Below are positions 35,182 through 43,373 of a stretch of 64,000 nucleotides of DNA, piece after piece. How positions within the stretch are numbered: position 1 is the stretch's first letter; every line of letters begins with the position of its first letter. Made by a program: the position numbers and the translations under genes. Origin of the DNA: Desulfuromonas versatilis (GTDB lineage: Bacteria; Desulfobacterota; Desulfuromonadia; Desulfuromonadales; NIT-T3); assembly GCF_019704135.1 (NCBI RefSeq), contig NZ_AP024355.1, forward strand, positions 3,603,034 through 3,667,033, given 5' to 3'. The notes beneath the pieces were generated by a model that was not told the DNA's origin, did no database searches, and was given only the letters and a program-made list of their open reading frames with translations.

Positions 35182-35820
35182 ATGCCGACCCGTGCCGAGA
35201 CCCTGGAGAGCTGCCGCGACGCCCTGACCGCCAACGGCTTCGAGGCCTTCCTCGCCCCGTCCCCGCAGCAGGCGGCCGAGCTGTTCTTTCAGGAAATCCT
35301 GCCGAAACTGCGGCCGCAGACGGTCTCCTGGGGCGATTCGCTGACCCTGGAGACGACCGGCGTGCTGCAGCGGCTTGAGGGGCGGGCGGGGATCGAGCTG
35401 ATCAAAAGCTTCGAGCAGGGGGTGCCCTGGCGGGAGATCATCGAGCGCCGGCGCCGGGCCCTGCTCAGCGACCTGTTTCTGACCGGAAGCAACGCCGTTA
35501 CCGGTTGCGGGCAGCTGGTCAACCTCGACATGATCGGCAACCGCACCGCTGCCATCGCTTTCGGGCCGAAGAAGGTGGTCATCTTCGCCGGCCGCAACAA
35601 GCTGGTTCCCGACCTCGAGGGCGCCATGGCGCGGATTCGCCACCACGCGGCACCGGCCAACGCCGGCCGTCACCGTTTCGCCACCCCCTGCGCCACCACC
35701 GGCCACTGCCACGACTGCACCTCGCCGCAGAGGATCTGCAACAACTGGTCGGTGATGGCCAAATCCTATCCGCAGGGGCGCATCAAGGTCGTTCTCATCG
35801 ACGCGGAGTTGGGATTGTAA
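35182..35820 (+). CDS. LUD-domain protein (LutC/YkgG-like)
   Basis: A 212-residue protein of the lactate-utilisation LUD (DUF162) family. The LTGSNAVTGCGQLVNLDMIGNRTAAIAFGPKKVVI core is typical, and a C-terminal cysteine set (CATTGHCHDC then RICN) is the usual one in the anaerobe subgroup, where a metal site is likely. LutC-type proteins belong to an iron-sulfur L-lactate oxidising complex, but the LutA and LutB partners are not in this window, so the function is uncertain. GGAG stands about 9 nt before the ATG. Confidence 0.85.
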   Translation: MPTRAETLESCRDALTANGFEAFLAPSPQQAAELFFQEILPKLRPQTVSWGDSLTLETTGVLQRLEGRAGIELIKSFEQGVPWREIIERRRRALLSDLFLTGSNAVTGCGQLVNLDMIGNRTAAIAFGPKKVVIFAGRNKLVPDLEGAMARIRHHAAPANAGRHRFATPCATTGHCHDCTSPQRICNNWSVMAKSYPQGRIKVVLIDAELGL

Positions 35821-35847
35821 GCCTGCCAAAATCGCCCGGGAGGCCTT

Positions 35848-36108
35848 ATGAAAAAGCTCTCTGCCAGCCTCGGCCCGTTCATCGCCGGCGCCGCCCTGGT
35901 CGCCGCCCTGGCGGCCATGGTCGCCATCTGCCTCCATTCCCTGGAGGAGATCCACTACCTGAAGCGCTTTTTCCCCCGTGCATTTACCGTCCAGGAGGTC
36001 TTTTACGCCAGCGCCGTGGAGTTGGTCAAAGTCCTCATCCTGCTGATCCCCCTGCTGACGGTCATCGGCCTGGCGCTCTATTTTCTGCGCCATCGGGGCG
36101 GAAAATAA
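35848..36108 (+). CDS. Two-helix membrane protein of unknown function
   Basis: An 86-residue protein with transmembrane segments at about 8-28 and 57-80, separated by a basic and aromatic loop (HYLKRFFPRAF). I recognise no family with certainty. GGGAGG five to ten bases before the ATG makes a strong ribosome binding site. It follows the LUD gene by 27 nt and ends the operon at a terminator. Confidence 0.6.
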   Translation: MKKLSASLGPFIAGAALVAALAAMVAICLHSLEEIHYLKRFFPRAFTVQEVFYASAVELVKVLILLIPLLTVIGLALYFLRHRGGK

Positions 36109-36132
36109 CCGCGGCGGCGCCCCGGAAAACGC

Positions 36133-36170
36133 AAAAGGGAGAGGCCTGGGCCTCTCCCTTTTGACGTTTT
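36133..36170. terminator. Bidirectional terminator
   Basis: AAAAGGGAGAGGCC pairs perfectly with GGCCTCTCCCTTTT (36133-36162) around a two-base turn. It separates two convergent genes. Confidence 0.85.
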
Positions 36171-36187
36171 GCAGCGAATCGAACCGA

Positions 36188-36703
36188 TTACATGAATTCG
36201 GCGCGGCGGTTTTTGGACCAGGCGTCTTCGGTGCTCCCCTGCAGGGCGGGGCGCTCTTCGCCGTAGCTGATGATCTGGATGCGGTCGGCGCTGACGCCGA
36301 GGGTCACCAGGTAGTTGCGGGTGGCCACGGCGCGACGCTCGCCGAGGGCCAGGTTGTAAGCGTCGGAGCCGCGCTCGTCGGTGTGGCCTTCGATGGTGAT
36401 GCGGGAGCCGGCATTGGACTTGAGCCACTGGGCGTTTTTCTGCAGGGTGGCGCGGGCCTCGTCACTGAGCAGGACCGAATCGAACTCGAAGTAGATCGCC
36501 TGCATGCCGGTCTGGGCGTTGCCGACCATCAGGTCGCCGGTGGCGTTCTGGTTGAAGTTGCTGTTTTTGCTGCTGTCCTGGGTGTCGGCGAGAGCCGGCT
36601 GAGCAGTGGGCAGGGTTTCGGTCACTTTGGGTTTTTTGGCGCAACCACTGGCCAGCAGGGCGCAGCAGAGGGCGAGAACCAGGGATACAGTCGCTTTTTT
36701 CAT
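36188..36703 (-). CDS. pal: Peptidoglycan-associated lipoprotein (Pal/OmpA family)
   Basis: An outer-membrane lipoprotein that binds peptidoglycan and, with the Tol system, stabilises the envelope. The 171-residue precursor has a lipobox LLASGC with the lipidated cysteine at 21, a polar linker to about 65, and an OmpA domain with the peptidoglycan-binding TDERGSDAYNLALGERRA segment. Its length matches Pal. The Tol genes are not adjacent. A promoter-like element (TTGTCG and GATAAT, 19 nt apart on minus, near 36784-36815) is possible. Confidence 0.9.
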   Translation of the reverse strand: MKKATVSLVLALCCALLASGCAKKPKVTETLPTAQPALADTQDSSKNSNFNQNATGDLMVGNAQTGMQAIYFEFDSVLLSDEARATLQKNAQWLKSNAGSRITIEGHTDERGSDAYNLALGERRAVATRNYLVTLGVSADRIQIISYGEERPALQGSTEDAWSKNRRAEFM

Positions 36704-36928
36704 TGTGATGCAGTCCTTTCTTTTCTGTCGTTCGACGGTTGAGTTGGCGGCCTTGCCGCACTGGAAAACGGGTTTGTATATTATCGGGCGAGACGTTCCG
36801 GCGGCGACAATCGCGCGCGTCCAGGAACGACGACGGCCGGCGGCGGCACTGCCGCCCGCCCGATGGGTAACTCTGTCTGTCGGTTGAAATGGGGCGCCGA
36901 TTTCACGGCGGTCCCTGGCCGGAGGGGC

Positions 36929-37252
36929 CTAGGCTGGTGGTATGAACGATTTGAGATAGACCTCGGGAAGGGCCTCCACGGGGGCGGGGAGGTAGACGGT
37001 CGGGGTCTGGGGGACGAACAGGGGGGGCGAGAATATTTCCACCACCACGGGCGCGTCGCTGAGAAAGCGCTTGTGCTTGAAGCCGGGGGCACCGGGCTTG
37101 ATGTCACCGTCCGCGATATAAGCGGTCTGCGAGATGTACTGCTGAACCGGTTCAACAAAAACCGGATGGCTCACGCTCCCCAGGCGAATCGCCAGCAGAG
37201 CGAGGACCAGAATCAGTGCACAACCTTTTTTTGACAGCGGACGAAAATGCAT
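36929..37252 (-). CDS. Exported or anchored small protein of unknown function
   Basis: A 107-residue protein. After a basic start (MHFRPLSKKGC) comes one hydrophobic segment (about 12-25), then a soluble domain with KHKRFLSDAPVVVEIFSPPLFVP and a proline-rich C-terminus. No family recognised. The frame extends far upstream, but the ATG at 37252 lies downstream of a promoter and begins a plausible signal anchor. Ribosome binding site is weak. It lies between pal and another exported unknown, all on the minus strand. Confidence 0.5.
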   Translation of the reverse strand: MHFRPLSKKGCALILVLALLAIRLGSVSHPVFVEPVQQYISQTAYIADGDIKPGAPGFKHKRFLSDAPVVVEIFSPPLFVPQTPTVYLPAPVEALPEVYLKSFIPPA

Positions 37253-37296
37253 GGCAACGATACAGTAAATATAAGGGGCATGGCGGCAATCGGCGC

Positions 37297-37327
37297 ATAA
37301 TAAAATCCCTTTTACAATCTTTGTCAA
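37297..37327 (-). promoter_or_regulatory. Promoter on the minus strand before the 107-residue gene
   Basis: On the minus strand TTGACA (37322-37327) is a perfect -35. The -10 may be TTTATT (37299-37304, spacer 17) or TATTAT (37297-37302, spacer 19). The area is AT-rich compared with its surroundings. Confidence 0.5.
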
Positions 37328-37526
37328 CAGGAATTTTACAAGCCGCATCCTGCCTGCATTCGCGGCCGCAAAAAGTGTCCGGCAGCGGGCCGCCGCCGGA
37401 CAAACTCGTCTTTTCCCGTGCCCCGCAGCCAAGTGCCCCCGGAGCAACCCCCGAGGGGCACTGGAAAAAAATGGGCCGGCTCCCCTGCCCGGAGCGGGCC
37501 CGTTTTCCCTCCTGCATTCAATCCGC

Positions 37527-38054
37527 CTACCTTCCTGTCACGGCAAACCACGACCCAGTGGGCGAGGTGACAAACACCAACGGCGCGAAGCAGGGATCGG
37601 GCAGATCGAGCAGGGCCCTGATCTTGGCATCCCCGTTGCGCGGGTCACCGATCATCCGGGTGTCCTGCATCTGGGTGAACACATTTTCCACCACCACGGT
37701 TTCATCCTCGCCGAAAGTCAGGCAGCTGACCGCCGCGAGGAAGAATGCCGCCGGGTTGAACCCGAAGCCGGGCTCGGTGTCGGGGATGATCAACCCCTCC
37801 ACCTCGACTTCGAGCATGCCGTTGGCCTTCAACTCGCCCTCGGCTTCCTCCAGCACCCAGGGGCGGCCCCCACCGTTGATCTCGCGGATGGGGTTCAGGT
37901 CGCCCAGAAACGGTCCGCTCACCCCGACCATGGATTCAAACTCGAGGATTTCCGTGTCATCATTGAACTCGTCGTCCATCTGTGCAAATGCTGCCGGTCC
38001 GGCGAATGCCAGACAAAGCAGCATCGTACCTACCCAGAACATCAAGCGTCTCAT
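37527..38054 (-). CDS. Secreted protein of unknown function
   Basis: A 175-residue protein with a clear signal peptide (residues 1-24, cleavage after AFA-Q), then an acidic mature part beginning MDDEFNDDTEILEFESMVGVSGPF. Two cysteines (near SCLTF and PDPCFAP) could form a disulfide. The pattern 'WV.EEA.GELKANGMLEVEVEGL' is repeated in no family that I know. AGGAGG seven bases before the ATG at 38054 fixes the start. It is expected in the periplasm or outside the cell. Confidence 0.7.
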   Translation of the reverse strand: MRRLMFWVGTMLLCLAFAGPAAFAQMDDEFNDDTEILEFESMVGVSGPFLGDLNPIREINGGGRPWVLEEAEGELKANGMLEVEVEGLIIPDTEPGFGFNPAAFFLAAVSCLTFGEDETVVVENVFTQMQDTRMIGDPRNGDAKIRALLDLPDPCFAPLVFVTSPTGSWFAVTGR

Positions 38055-38377
38055 GATTTTCCTCCTCTCTTCAGCACGTGCCCGGTTGAGGAACGTTCCC
38101 AGGCGCATAACCTGCCGGGCAGGCGTCCTGATTCACATTCTACACCCGAAGGGATTTCTAATACAGACCAGGAGAACCCACCGCCGGGAAACAGGTGCGC
38201 CATTTTTTTGACTTACCCCCTGCAACCGGCCTCCCAGGGCAGCCAGCAGCCGTCCGCGGGGCGAATTCTGGAAAAATCGCCTACCGCTTTTCAGCAGGTG
38301 CAATTCTTGCTTGTCATTGAATACCGTTTCCCCGAATCTAATTCCAATCCCCCGAAGGGGCCCGGCGAGGTGGGCGC
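38055..38377. other. 323-nt divergent gap
   Basis: This lies between the secreted protein (minus) and the PilB-like ATPase (plus), so it must hold promoters. A TTGACT at about 38212 has no matching -10; TTGAAT with TAATTC about 16 nt later near 38318-38345 is a weak pair. No coding sequence or repeat array was recognised. Confidence 0.3.
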
Positions 38378-40645
38378 GTGGAGCAAAATATCATCATCAA
38401 GTTCCTGGACGGCCAGACCATCGAGGCGACGCTGGCCGAGCCGTTGAAATCATCCAGCAGCGACGCCGAGGTGACCCTCAAAGAGAACGGCATCCGTCTC
38501 TGCTATTCTCTCTACGACATCTGCTGCATCTATCTGCTGGGCAAGGCCAACTGGTCGATGCCCCCGCAGCCGAACGAGGTCCTCGAGGAGGTGGAAACCA
38601 CCACCGGCGACTACTACCAGGTGCGCACCCACGGCAACAAGAAATCGCCCAACGGTTTCTACGGGTTCCCCACCGACCGCGACGCCCCCTTCAAAAGCAT
38701 CTTCTTCTGCACCAACGGCGTGCGCATGCGGCACCAGCAACGGCCGCTCGGCGACATTCTGCAGGAGCAGGGGGCGGTGACCCCCAAGGCCGTCAAGGAG
38801 GTGCTCGAAGAACAGAAAAAGCTGCGCGAGAAGAAAGTCGGCGAGATCCTCGCCGAGGCCAACAACCTGCCCCAGGAGGCCGTGGAGAACACCCTTTCGA
38901 GCGCCAATCAAAGCGGCAAGATCCCGAAAAACGCGCGCATCGGCGACATCCTCATCGCCGCCGGCCTGGTGACCCGCGAGCAGGTCGAAGAGGCCTTGTC
39001 GAGTCAGCAGCAGGGGAAGAAAAAACGGGTCGGCGAACTGCTCATCGACAAGGGGCTGATCACCGAGGACCAGCTGCTCACCGCCCTGGCCACCAAGTTC
39101 GGCATGCGCATGGTCGACCTGGAGAAGGTATCCCCCAGTCCCGAAGCGCTCAACGCCATCCCCTTCGAAACCGTCCGCCAGCTCAAGATCCTGCCCCTCG
39201 AGGCGCACCGCAACCGCCTGGTGGTAGTCACCTCCCAGCCCACCGACCCCACCATCGGCGACAGCCTGCGCTTTTCCACCAACCGCAGCATCGAACTGGT
39301 GGTGGCCAACAGCAAGCAGATCGAAGCGGCGATCCAGAACTACTACGTCAAGAGCGAGGACCAGGTCCAGGACCTGATCAGCGAGATGTCCGACGACATC
39401 GTGACGGTGGAGGAGGAGGCCTCCGACGACGCTCGGTTCAGCGAATCGGACTCGCAGATCATCAAACTGGTCAACAAGCTGCTGCTCGAGGCCTACCAGA
39501 GAGGGGTTTCGGACATCCACGTCGAACCCGGCATGGGCAAGCAGCCGGTAAGGGTGCGCTACCGCATCGACGGGGTCTGCCAGATCGCCCACCAGATCGC
39601 CGCCACCTACCAGAACGCCATCATCTCGCGCATCAAGATCATGGCCAAGCTCGACATCGCCGAGCACCGCAAGCCGCAAAGCGGCAAGATCCTGCTGCGC
39701 CAGGAAAGGCGGATGCTCGAATACCGCGTCGAGGTCACCCCCACCGTGGGCGGCAAGGAGGACGCGGTGCTGCGCCTGCTGGCCAACTCCAAGCCGCTGC
39801 CGCTGGACAAGATGGGCTTTTCCACCCCCAACCTCAAAGGGTTTCGCGAGATTCTCGCCAAGCCCTACGGCATCATCCTCTGCGTCGGCCCCACCGGCTC
39901 GGGCAAGACCACCAGCCTGCACTCGGCCCTGGGGCACATCAACACCGCCGAGCGCAAGATCTGGACCGCGGAGGACCCGGTGGAGATCACCCAGCAGGGG
40001 CTGCGCCAGGTGCAGGTCCATCCCAAGATCGGCTTCACCTTCGCCGAGGCGATGCGCTCGTTTCTGCGCGCCGACCCCGACGTGATCATGATCGGCGAAA
40101 TGCGCGACCCCGAAACGGCCAAGACCGCCATCGAGGCCTCGCTCACCGGCCACCTGGTGTTCAGCACCCTGCACACCAACAGCGCCCCGGAAACCGTCGT
40201 GCGGCTCATCGAGATGGGGATGGACCCGTTCAACTTTTCCGAGGCGATGCTCGGCATTCTCGCCCAGCGCCTGACCCGCCGGCTCTGCCCCGACTGCCGC
40301 GAGAGCTACCAGCCCAGCCGCGAGGAGTACGACGAGCTGGTGCGCGCCTACGGGGCGCGGCGCTTCATCGAGCACGCCATGCCCGACTACAGCGACGAAC
40401 TCACCCTGATGCGCAGGGTCGGCTGCCCCAAATGCGACAAATCGGGGTACCGGGGGCGCATCGCCATCCACGAACTGATGCTCGGCAGCGAGGCGATCGG
40501 CGACGCGATCAAGAAAAACATGCAGGTCAACCAGCTGCGCACCCTGGCCATCGACGAGGGGATGCGCACCCTGCGCATGGACGGCGTCACCAAGGTGTTC
40601 CAGGGGCAAACCGACCTCGAGCAGATCCTGCGCGTCTGCGCCTGA
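38378..40645 (+). CDS. PilB/GspE-family secretion or pilus ATPase with four N-terminal repeats
   Basis: A 755-residue hexameric ATPase that powers type IV pilus assembly or type II secretion. Residues about 1-120 are an unassigned beta-rich domain (PilZ-like is one guess). Four repeats with the core [RK]-x-G-[DE]-[IL]-L occur at 122, 153, 187 and 217, matching MshEN-type cyclic-di-GMP-binding modules. The motor follows: Walker A GPTGSGKT at 504-511, Walker B DPDVIMIGEMRD near 566-577, and a CxxC zinc pair (CPDC near 637, CPKC near 683). The start is GTG 38378; no pilus genes are adjacent. Confidence 0.88.
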   Translation: MEQNIIIKFLDGQTIEATLAEPLKSSSSDAEVTLKENGIRLCYSLYDICCIYLLGKANWSMPPQPNEVLEEVETTTGDYYQVRTHGNKKSPNGFYGFPTDRDAPFKSIFFCTNGVRMRHQQRPLGDILQEQGAVTPKAVKEVLEEQKKLREKKVGEILAEANNLPQEAVENTLSSANQSGKIPKNARIGDILIAAGLVTREQVEEALSSQQQGKKKRVGELLIDKGLITEDQLLTALATKFGMRMVDLEKVSPSPEALNAIPFETVRQLKILPLEAHRNRLVVVTSQPTDPTIGDSLRFSTNRSIELVVANSKQIEAAIQNYYVKSEDQVQDLISEMSDDIVTVEEEASDDARFSESDSQIIKLVNKLLLEAYQRGVSDIHVEPGMGKQPVRVRYRIDGVCQIAHQIAATYQNAIISRIKIMAKLDIAEHRKPQSGKILLRQERRMLEYRVEVTPTVGGKEDAVLRLLANSKPLPLDKMGFSTPNLKGFREILAKPYGIILCVGPTGSGKTTSLHSALGHINTAERKIWTAEDPVEITQQGLRQVQVHPKIGFTFAEAMRSFLRADPDVIMIGEMRDPETAKTAIEASLTGHLVFSTLHTNSAPETVVRLIEMGMDPFNFSEAMLGILAQRLTRRLCPDCRESYQPSREEYDELVRAYGARRFIEHAMPDYSDELTLMRRVGCPKCDKSGYRGRIAIHELMLGSEAIGDAIKKNMQVNQLRTLAIDEGMRTLRMDGVTKVFQGQTDLEQILRVCA

Positions 40646-40691
40646 ACCCGGCTCCCGACAACCCTTCCCGGCGGCCCCCGTGGGCCTGCCC

Positions 40692-40724
40692 GCCCCCGGT
40701 CCCCTTGCCGGGGGCTTTTTTTTT
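40692..40724 (+). terminator. Intrinsic terminator after the PilB-like gene
   Basis: GCCCCCGG at 40692-40699 pairs with CCGGGGGC at 40708-40715 and is followed by nine T residues. Confidence 0.88.
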
Positions 40725-40838
40725 CGAAAAATTTTTTGAAATCCCCCTTTGGGTTCGCCCCCATTTCCCCCTTTGAAATCTCCCCAATCACCTGTTATCC
40801 TTTCGGTTCGCCAGAGCTTTTTTCATCCGGAGCACTCA

Positions 40839-41603
40839 ATGAATGCCAACGAGCTGAAAACCCTGCTGACCGCCCTGAGCGCCGGAGAGATTTCCGTCGC
40901 CGAGGGGCTGGAAAAGCTGCGCACCCTCCCCTTCGAGGATATCGGCGTGGCGATGATCGACCACCACCGCGAACTGCGCCAGGGGGTCCCCGAGGTGGTG
41001 CTGGGCGAAAGCAAGAGCGCCGGGCAGGTCTTTTCCATCGTCGAGTGCATGGCCGAGCGGGGCCGCAACATCCTGGTGACCCGCCTCGGCGCGGATAAGG
41101 TCGAGCCGCTGCTCACCCGCTTCCCCGACGGGGAGTACGACCCCGACGCGCGCACCTTCTGCCTGGTGCAGAAGCCCATCGAACCCCTCGGCGCGGGCAA
41201 GGTCCTGGTGGTCTGCGCCGGCACCTCGGACCTCCCGGTCGCCCGGGAGGCGGCGGTCACCGCCCGCATGCTCGGCAACGAGGTGGACGAACTGGTCGAC
41301 GTGGGCGTGGCCGGCATCCACCGCCTGTTCGCCCGGGCCGACCGGCTGCGCGAAGCCACGGTGGTCATCGTGGTGGCCGGCATGGAGGGGGCGCTCCCCT
41401 CGGTGATCGGCGGCCTGGTCTCGGTGCCGGTGATCGCCGTGCCCACCTCGGTGGGCTACGGGGCCGCCTTCGGCGGCGTCGCCGCGCTGCTCGGCATGCT
41501 CAACTCCTGCGCCAGCGGGGTGACCGTGGTCAACATCGACAACGGCTTCGGCGCCGCCTTCGCCGCCAGCCGCATCAACCGCCTCGGGGGGCCGAAACCT
41601 TGA
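40839..41603 (+). CDS. larB: Nickel-pincer cofactor biosynthesis protein LarB
   Basis: Carboxylates nicotinate adenine dinucleotide, the first step of the nickel-pincer nucleotide cofactor used by lactate racemase and related enzymes. The 254-residue protein has an N-terminal helical part and a PurE-like C-terminal domain (VVCAGTSDLPVAREAAVTARMLG, then VGVAGIHRL and PTSVGYGAAFGGVAALLGMLNSCA). The ATG at 40839 has GGAG eight bases upstream. The larC start overlaps the larB stop as TTGA, so the pair is coupled. LarE is not in the window. Confidence 0.92.
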   Translation: MNANELKTLLTALSAGEISVAEGLEKLRTLPFEDIGVAMIDHHRELRQGVPEVVLGESKSAGQVFSIVECMAERGRNILVTRLGADKVEPLLTRFPDGEYDPDARTFCLVQKPIEPLGAGKVLVVCAGTSDLPVAREAAVTARMLGNEVDELVDVGVAGIHRLFARADRLREATVVIVVAGMEGALPSVIGGLVSVPVIAVPTSVGYGAAFGGVAALLGMLNSCASGVTVVNIDNGFGAAFAASRINRLGGPKP

Positions 41604-42787
41604 GCATCCTGTATCTTGACACTTTTTCCGGCATCTCCGGCGACATGTTCCTCGGGCTGATGACCGATCTGGGCGTATCGCTGGAGCAGATCGAGGCCGA
41701 GGTGAAAAAACTCCCGGTCCAGGGCTACCGGCTGTCCTGCCGCCGGGAACAGCGCACCGGCATCGAAGGGACCCGCGTCGAAGTCGCCTGCGAGGAGCAG
41801 CACCACCACCGCACCTGGGCCGACATCGACCGCATGCTCGCCGAAAGCCCCCTGCTGCCGCCGGTGCGGGAGCTGGCCCGGCGCATCTTCCGGCGCATCG
41901 GCGAGGCCGAGGCCAAGGTGCACGGGGTGCCGGTGGAAAAGGTCCATTTCCACGAGGTCGGCGCCGTCGACTCCATCGTCGACGTGGTCGGCGCTGCCGC
42001 CGCCCTGCAGCTGCTGGGGGTCGAGCAGGTGCTCTGCTCGCCCCTGCCCATGTCCCGGGGCATGATCAAGACCGCCCACGGCATCTTCCCCCTGCCCGCC
42101 CCGGCAACTGTCGAGATCCTGAGCGGCTGCCCGGTCGTCGACGGCGGCTCGGACCGCGAACTGGTCACCCCGACGGGAGCGGCCATCGCTGCCGAGATCG
42201 CCGGCTTCGGACCGCTCCCCGAGATGACCCTGGAGCGGGTCGGCTACGGGGTCGGCGGCCGCAAGCTGGCCGACCGCCCCAACCTGCTGCGTGGCCTGCT
42301 GGGCAGGGCGAACCCCGGCGCGGAGCTGGAAACCGACCGGGTCACGGTGCTCGAGACCCATCTCGACGACGCCAACCCCGAATGGCTGGGGGCACTGCTC
42401 GAGAGCCTGCTCGCCGCCGGCGCCCTCGACGCGGCCTTCGCGCCGCTGCAGATGAAGAAAAACCGCCCCGGGGTCCGGGTCACGGTGGTGGCGCCGCCGG
42501 CCGAAGCCCCGGCCCTGACCCGGCTGCTGCTGCGCCAGAGCAGCGCCATCGGCGTGCGCAGCTACGAGACCCGCCGCTTCAAGCTGCGCCGCGAAGCCCG
42601 CACCGTCACCACCGACCTGGGCGAAGCCGAAGTCAAGCTGCTCTTCGAGGGCGAGAAGCTGGTGCGGGTCACCGCCGAGTACGAAAGCTGCCGGGCCCTG
42701 GCCGCGAAGAGCGGCCTTCCCCTGCCGGAGGTCTACCGCATCGTCGAACGCGCCGCGGACCTGGCCTTCCCGACCACTGACCACTGA
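41600..42787 (+). CDS. larC: Nickel-pincer cofactor biosynthesis protein LarC
   Basis: CTP-dependent nickel insertase that completes the nickel-pincer cofactor. The 395-residue protein starts SILYLDTFSGISGDMFLG and contains the EEQHHHRTWADI histidine cluster, the KVHFHEVGAVDSIVDVVGAA motif and a C-terminal LarC2-type domain. It is a single continuous frame, unlike the Lactobacillus gene that needs a ribosomal frameshift. The start is a TTG that overlaps the larB stop by four bases. The last codons and the stop (42785-42787) are formed by ACCACTG heptad repeats, so the C-terminus TTDH is repeat-encoded. Confidence 0.92.
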   Translation: MSILYLDTFSGISGDMFLGLMTDLGVSLEQIEAEVKKLPVQGYRLSCRREQRTGIEGTRVEVACEEQHHHRTWADIDRMLAESPLLPPVRELARRIFRRIGEAEAKVHGVPVEKVHFHEVGAVDSIVDVVGAAAALQLLGVEQVLCSPLPMSRGMIKTAHGIFPLPAPATVEILSGCPVVDGGSDRELVTPTGAAIAAEIAGFGPLPEMTLERVGYGVGGRKLADRPNLLRGLLGRANPGAELETDRVTVLETHLDDANPEWLGALLESLLAAGALDAAFAPLQMKKNRPGVRVTVVAPPAEAPALTRLLLRQSSAIGVRSYETRRFKLRREARTVTTDLGEAEVKLLFEGEKLVRVTAEYESCRALAAKSGLPLPEVYRIVERAADLAFPTTDH

Positions 42788-42800
42788 CCACTGGATACTG
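42773..42800. repeat. ACCACTG heptad array spanning the larC stop codon
   Basis: Three perfect ACCACTG units (42773-42793) and one variant GATACTG (to 42800) run through the last codons and stop of larC and reach to 5 nt before the pgpA ATG. No inverted partner arm is present. Confidence 0.75.
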
Positions 42801-42805
42801 CCTTT

Positions 42806-43258
42806 ATGCGCCGCTTCATCCTGTTTCTCTCCAGCAACGCCGGGCTCGGCTATTCTCCCTTCGCCCCCGGCACCGTAGGCACCCTGGCCGGCATCCCGGC
42901 CTTTTTCCTGCTCGCCCCCCTGCCGCCCTGGCTGTACCTGACGACCTGGCTGGGGCTGCTGTTCCTCTCCTTCTGGGCCGCGGGGGAAGCGGGCAAGATC
43001 TACGGGGTGGTCGACGACGGGCGCATCGTCATCGACGAGCTGGTGGGCTACCTGGCTACCGTAGCCTTCCTGCCCTTCTCCTGGAGCGCGGCCCTGCTCG
43101 GTTTTTTCCTCTTCCGCTTTTTCGACATCGTCAAGATCCCCCCGGCCCGCTGGTTCGACCAGAAGCTGAAAAACGGCTACGGCGTGGTCCTCGACGACGT
43201 GGCGGCGGGCATCTACGGCGCGATCGCACTGCGGTTGGTGCTGTATTTCATGGATTGA
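42806..43258 (+). CDS. pgpA: Phosphatidylglycerophosphatase A
   Basis: Dephosphorylates phosphatidylglycerophosphate to phosphatidylglycerol in the inner membrane. The 150-residue protein begins SNAGLGYSPFAPGTVGTL and carries the metal-binding DDGRIVIDELVGY and DIVKIPPARWFDQ...GYGVVLDDVAAG motifs, with three to four transmembrane helices. The ATG at 42806 is only 5 nt after the heptad array at the end of larC and lacks a normal ribosome binding site. Confidence 0.93.
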   Translation: MRRFILFLSSNAGLGYSPFAPGTVGTLAGIPAFFLLAPLPPWLYLTTWLGLLFLSFWAAGEAGKIYGVVDDGRIVIDELVGYLATVAFLPFSWSAALLGFFLFRFFDIVKIPPARWFDQKLKNGYGVVLDDVAAGIYGAIALRLVLYFMD

Positions 43259-43284
43259 TGGCCCGTGCGGGGTGGATACAACCA

Positions 43285-43354
43285 GGGGCCAAGGGCTGGG
43301 GGTAAGGGGTTGGTGGTTTTACGCTTTACGCCTCACGCTTTACGCCTCACGAGG
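43285..43354. repeat. Two different heptad arrays between pgpA and cinA
   Basis: A purine-rich array of four units (about GGGGNNN, 43285-43312) is followed by five units of YTYACGC (43318-43352) ending in ACGAGG. The arms are not complementary to each other, unlike most of the other arrays. Confidence 0.65.
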
Positions 43355-43373
43355 CCTTTAAAAAGGGACGAAC

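Noticed and set aside
38311-40776. An 821-codon open frame in another frame over the PilB-like gene
   Set aside because: The translation is arginine/proline-rich nonsense; the true frame contains all ATPase motifs.
41600-42787. A programmed frameshift in larC as in Lactobacillus
   Set aside because: The frame is continuous from start to stop, with both halves in the same frame.
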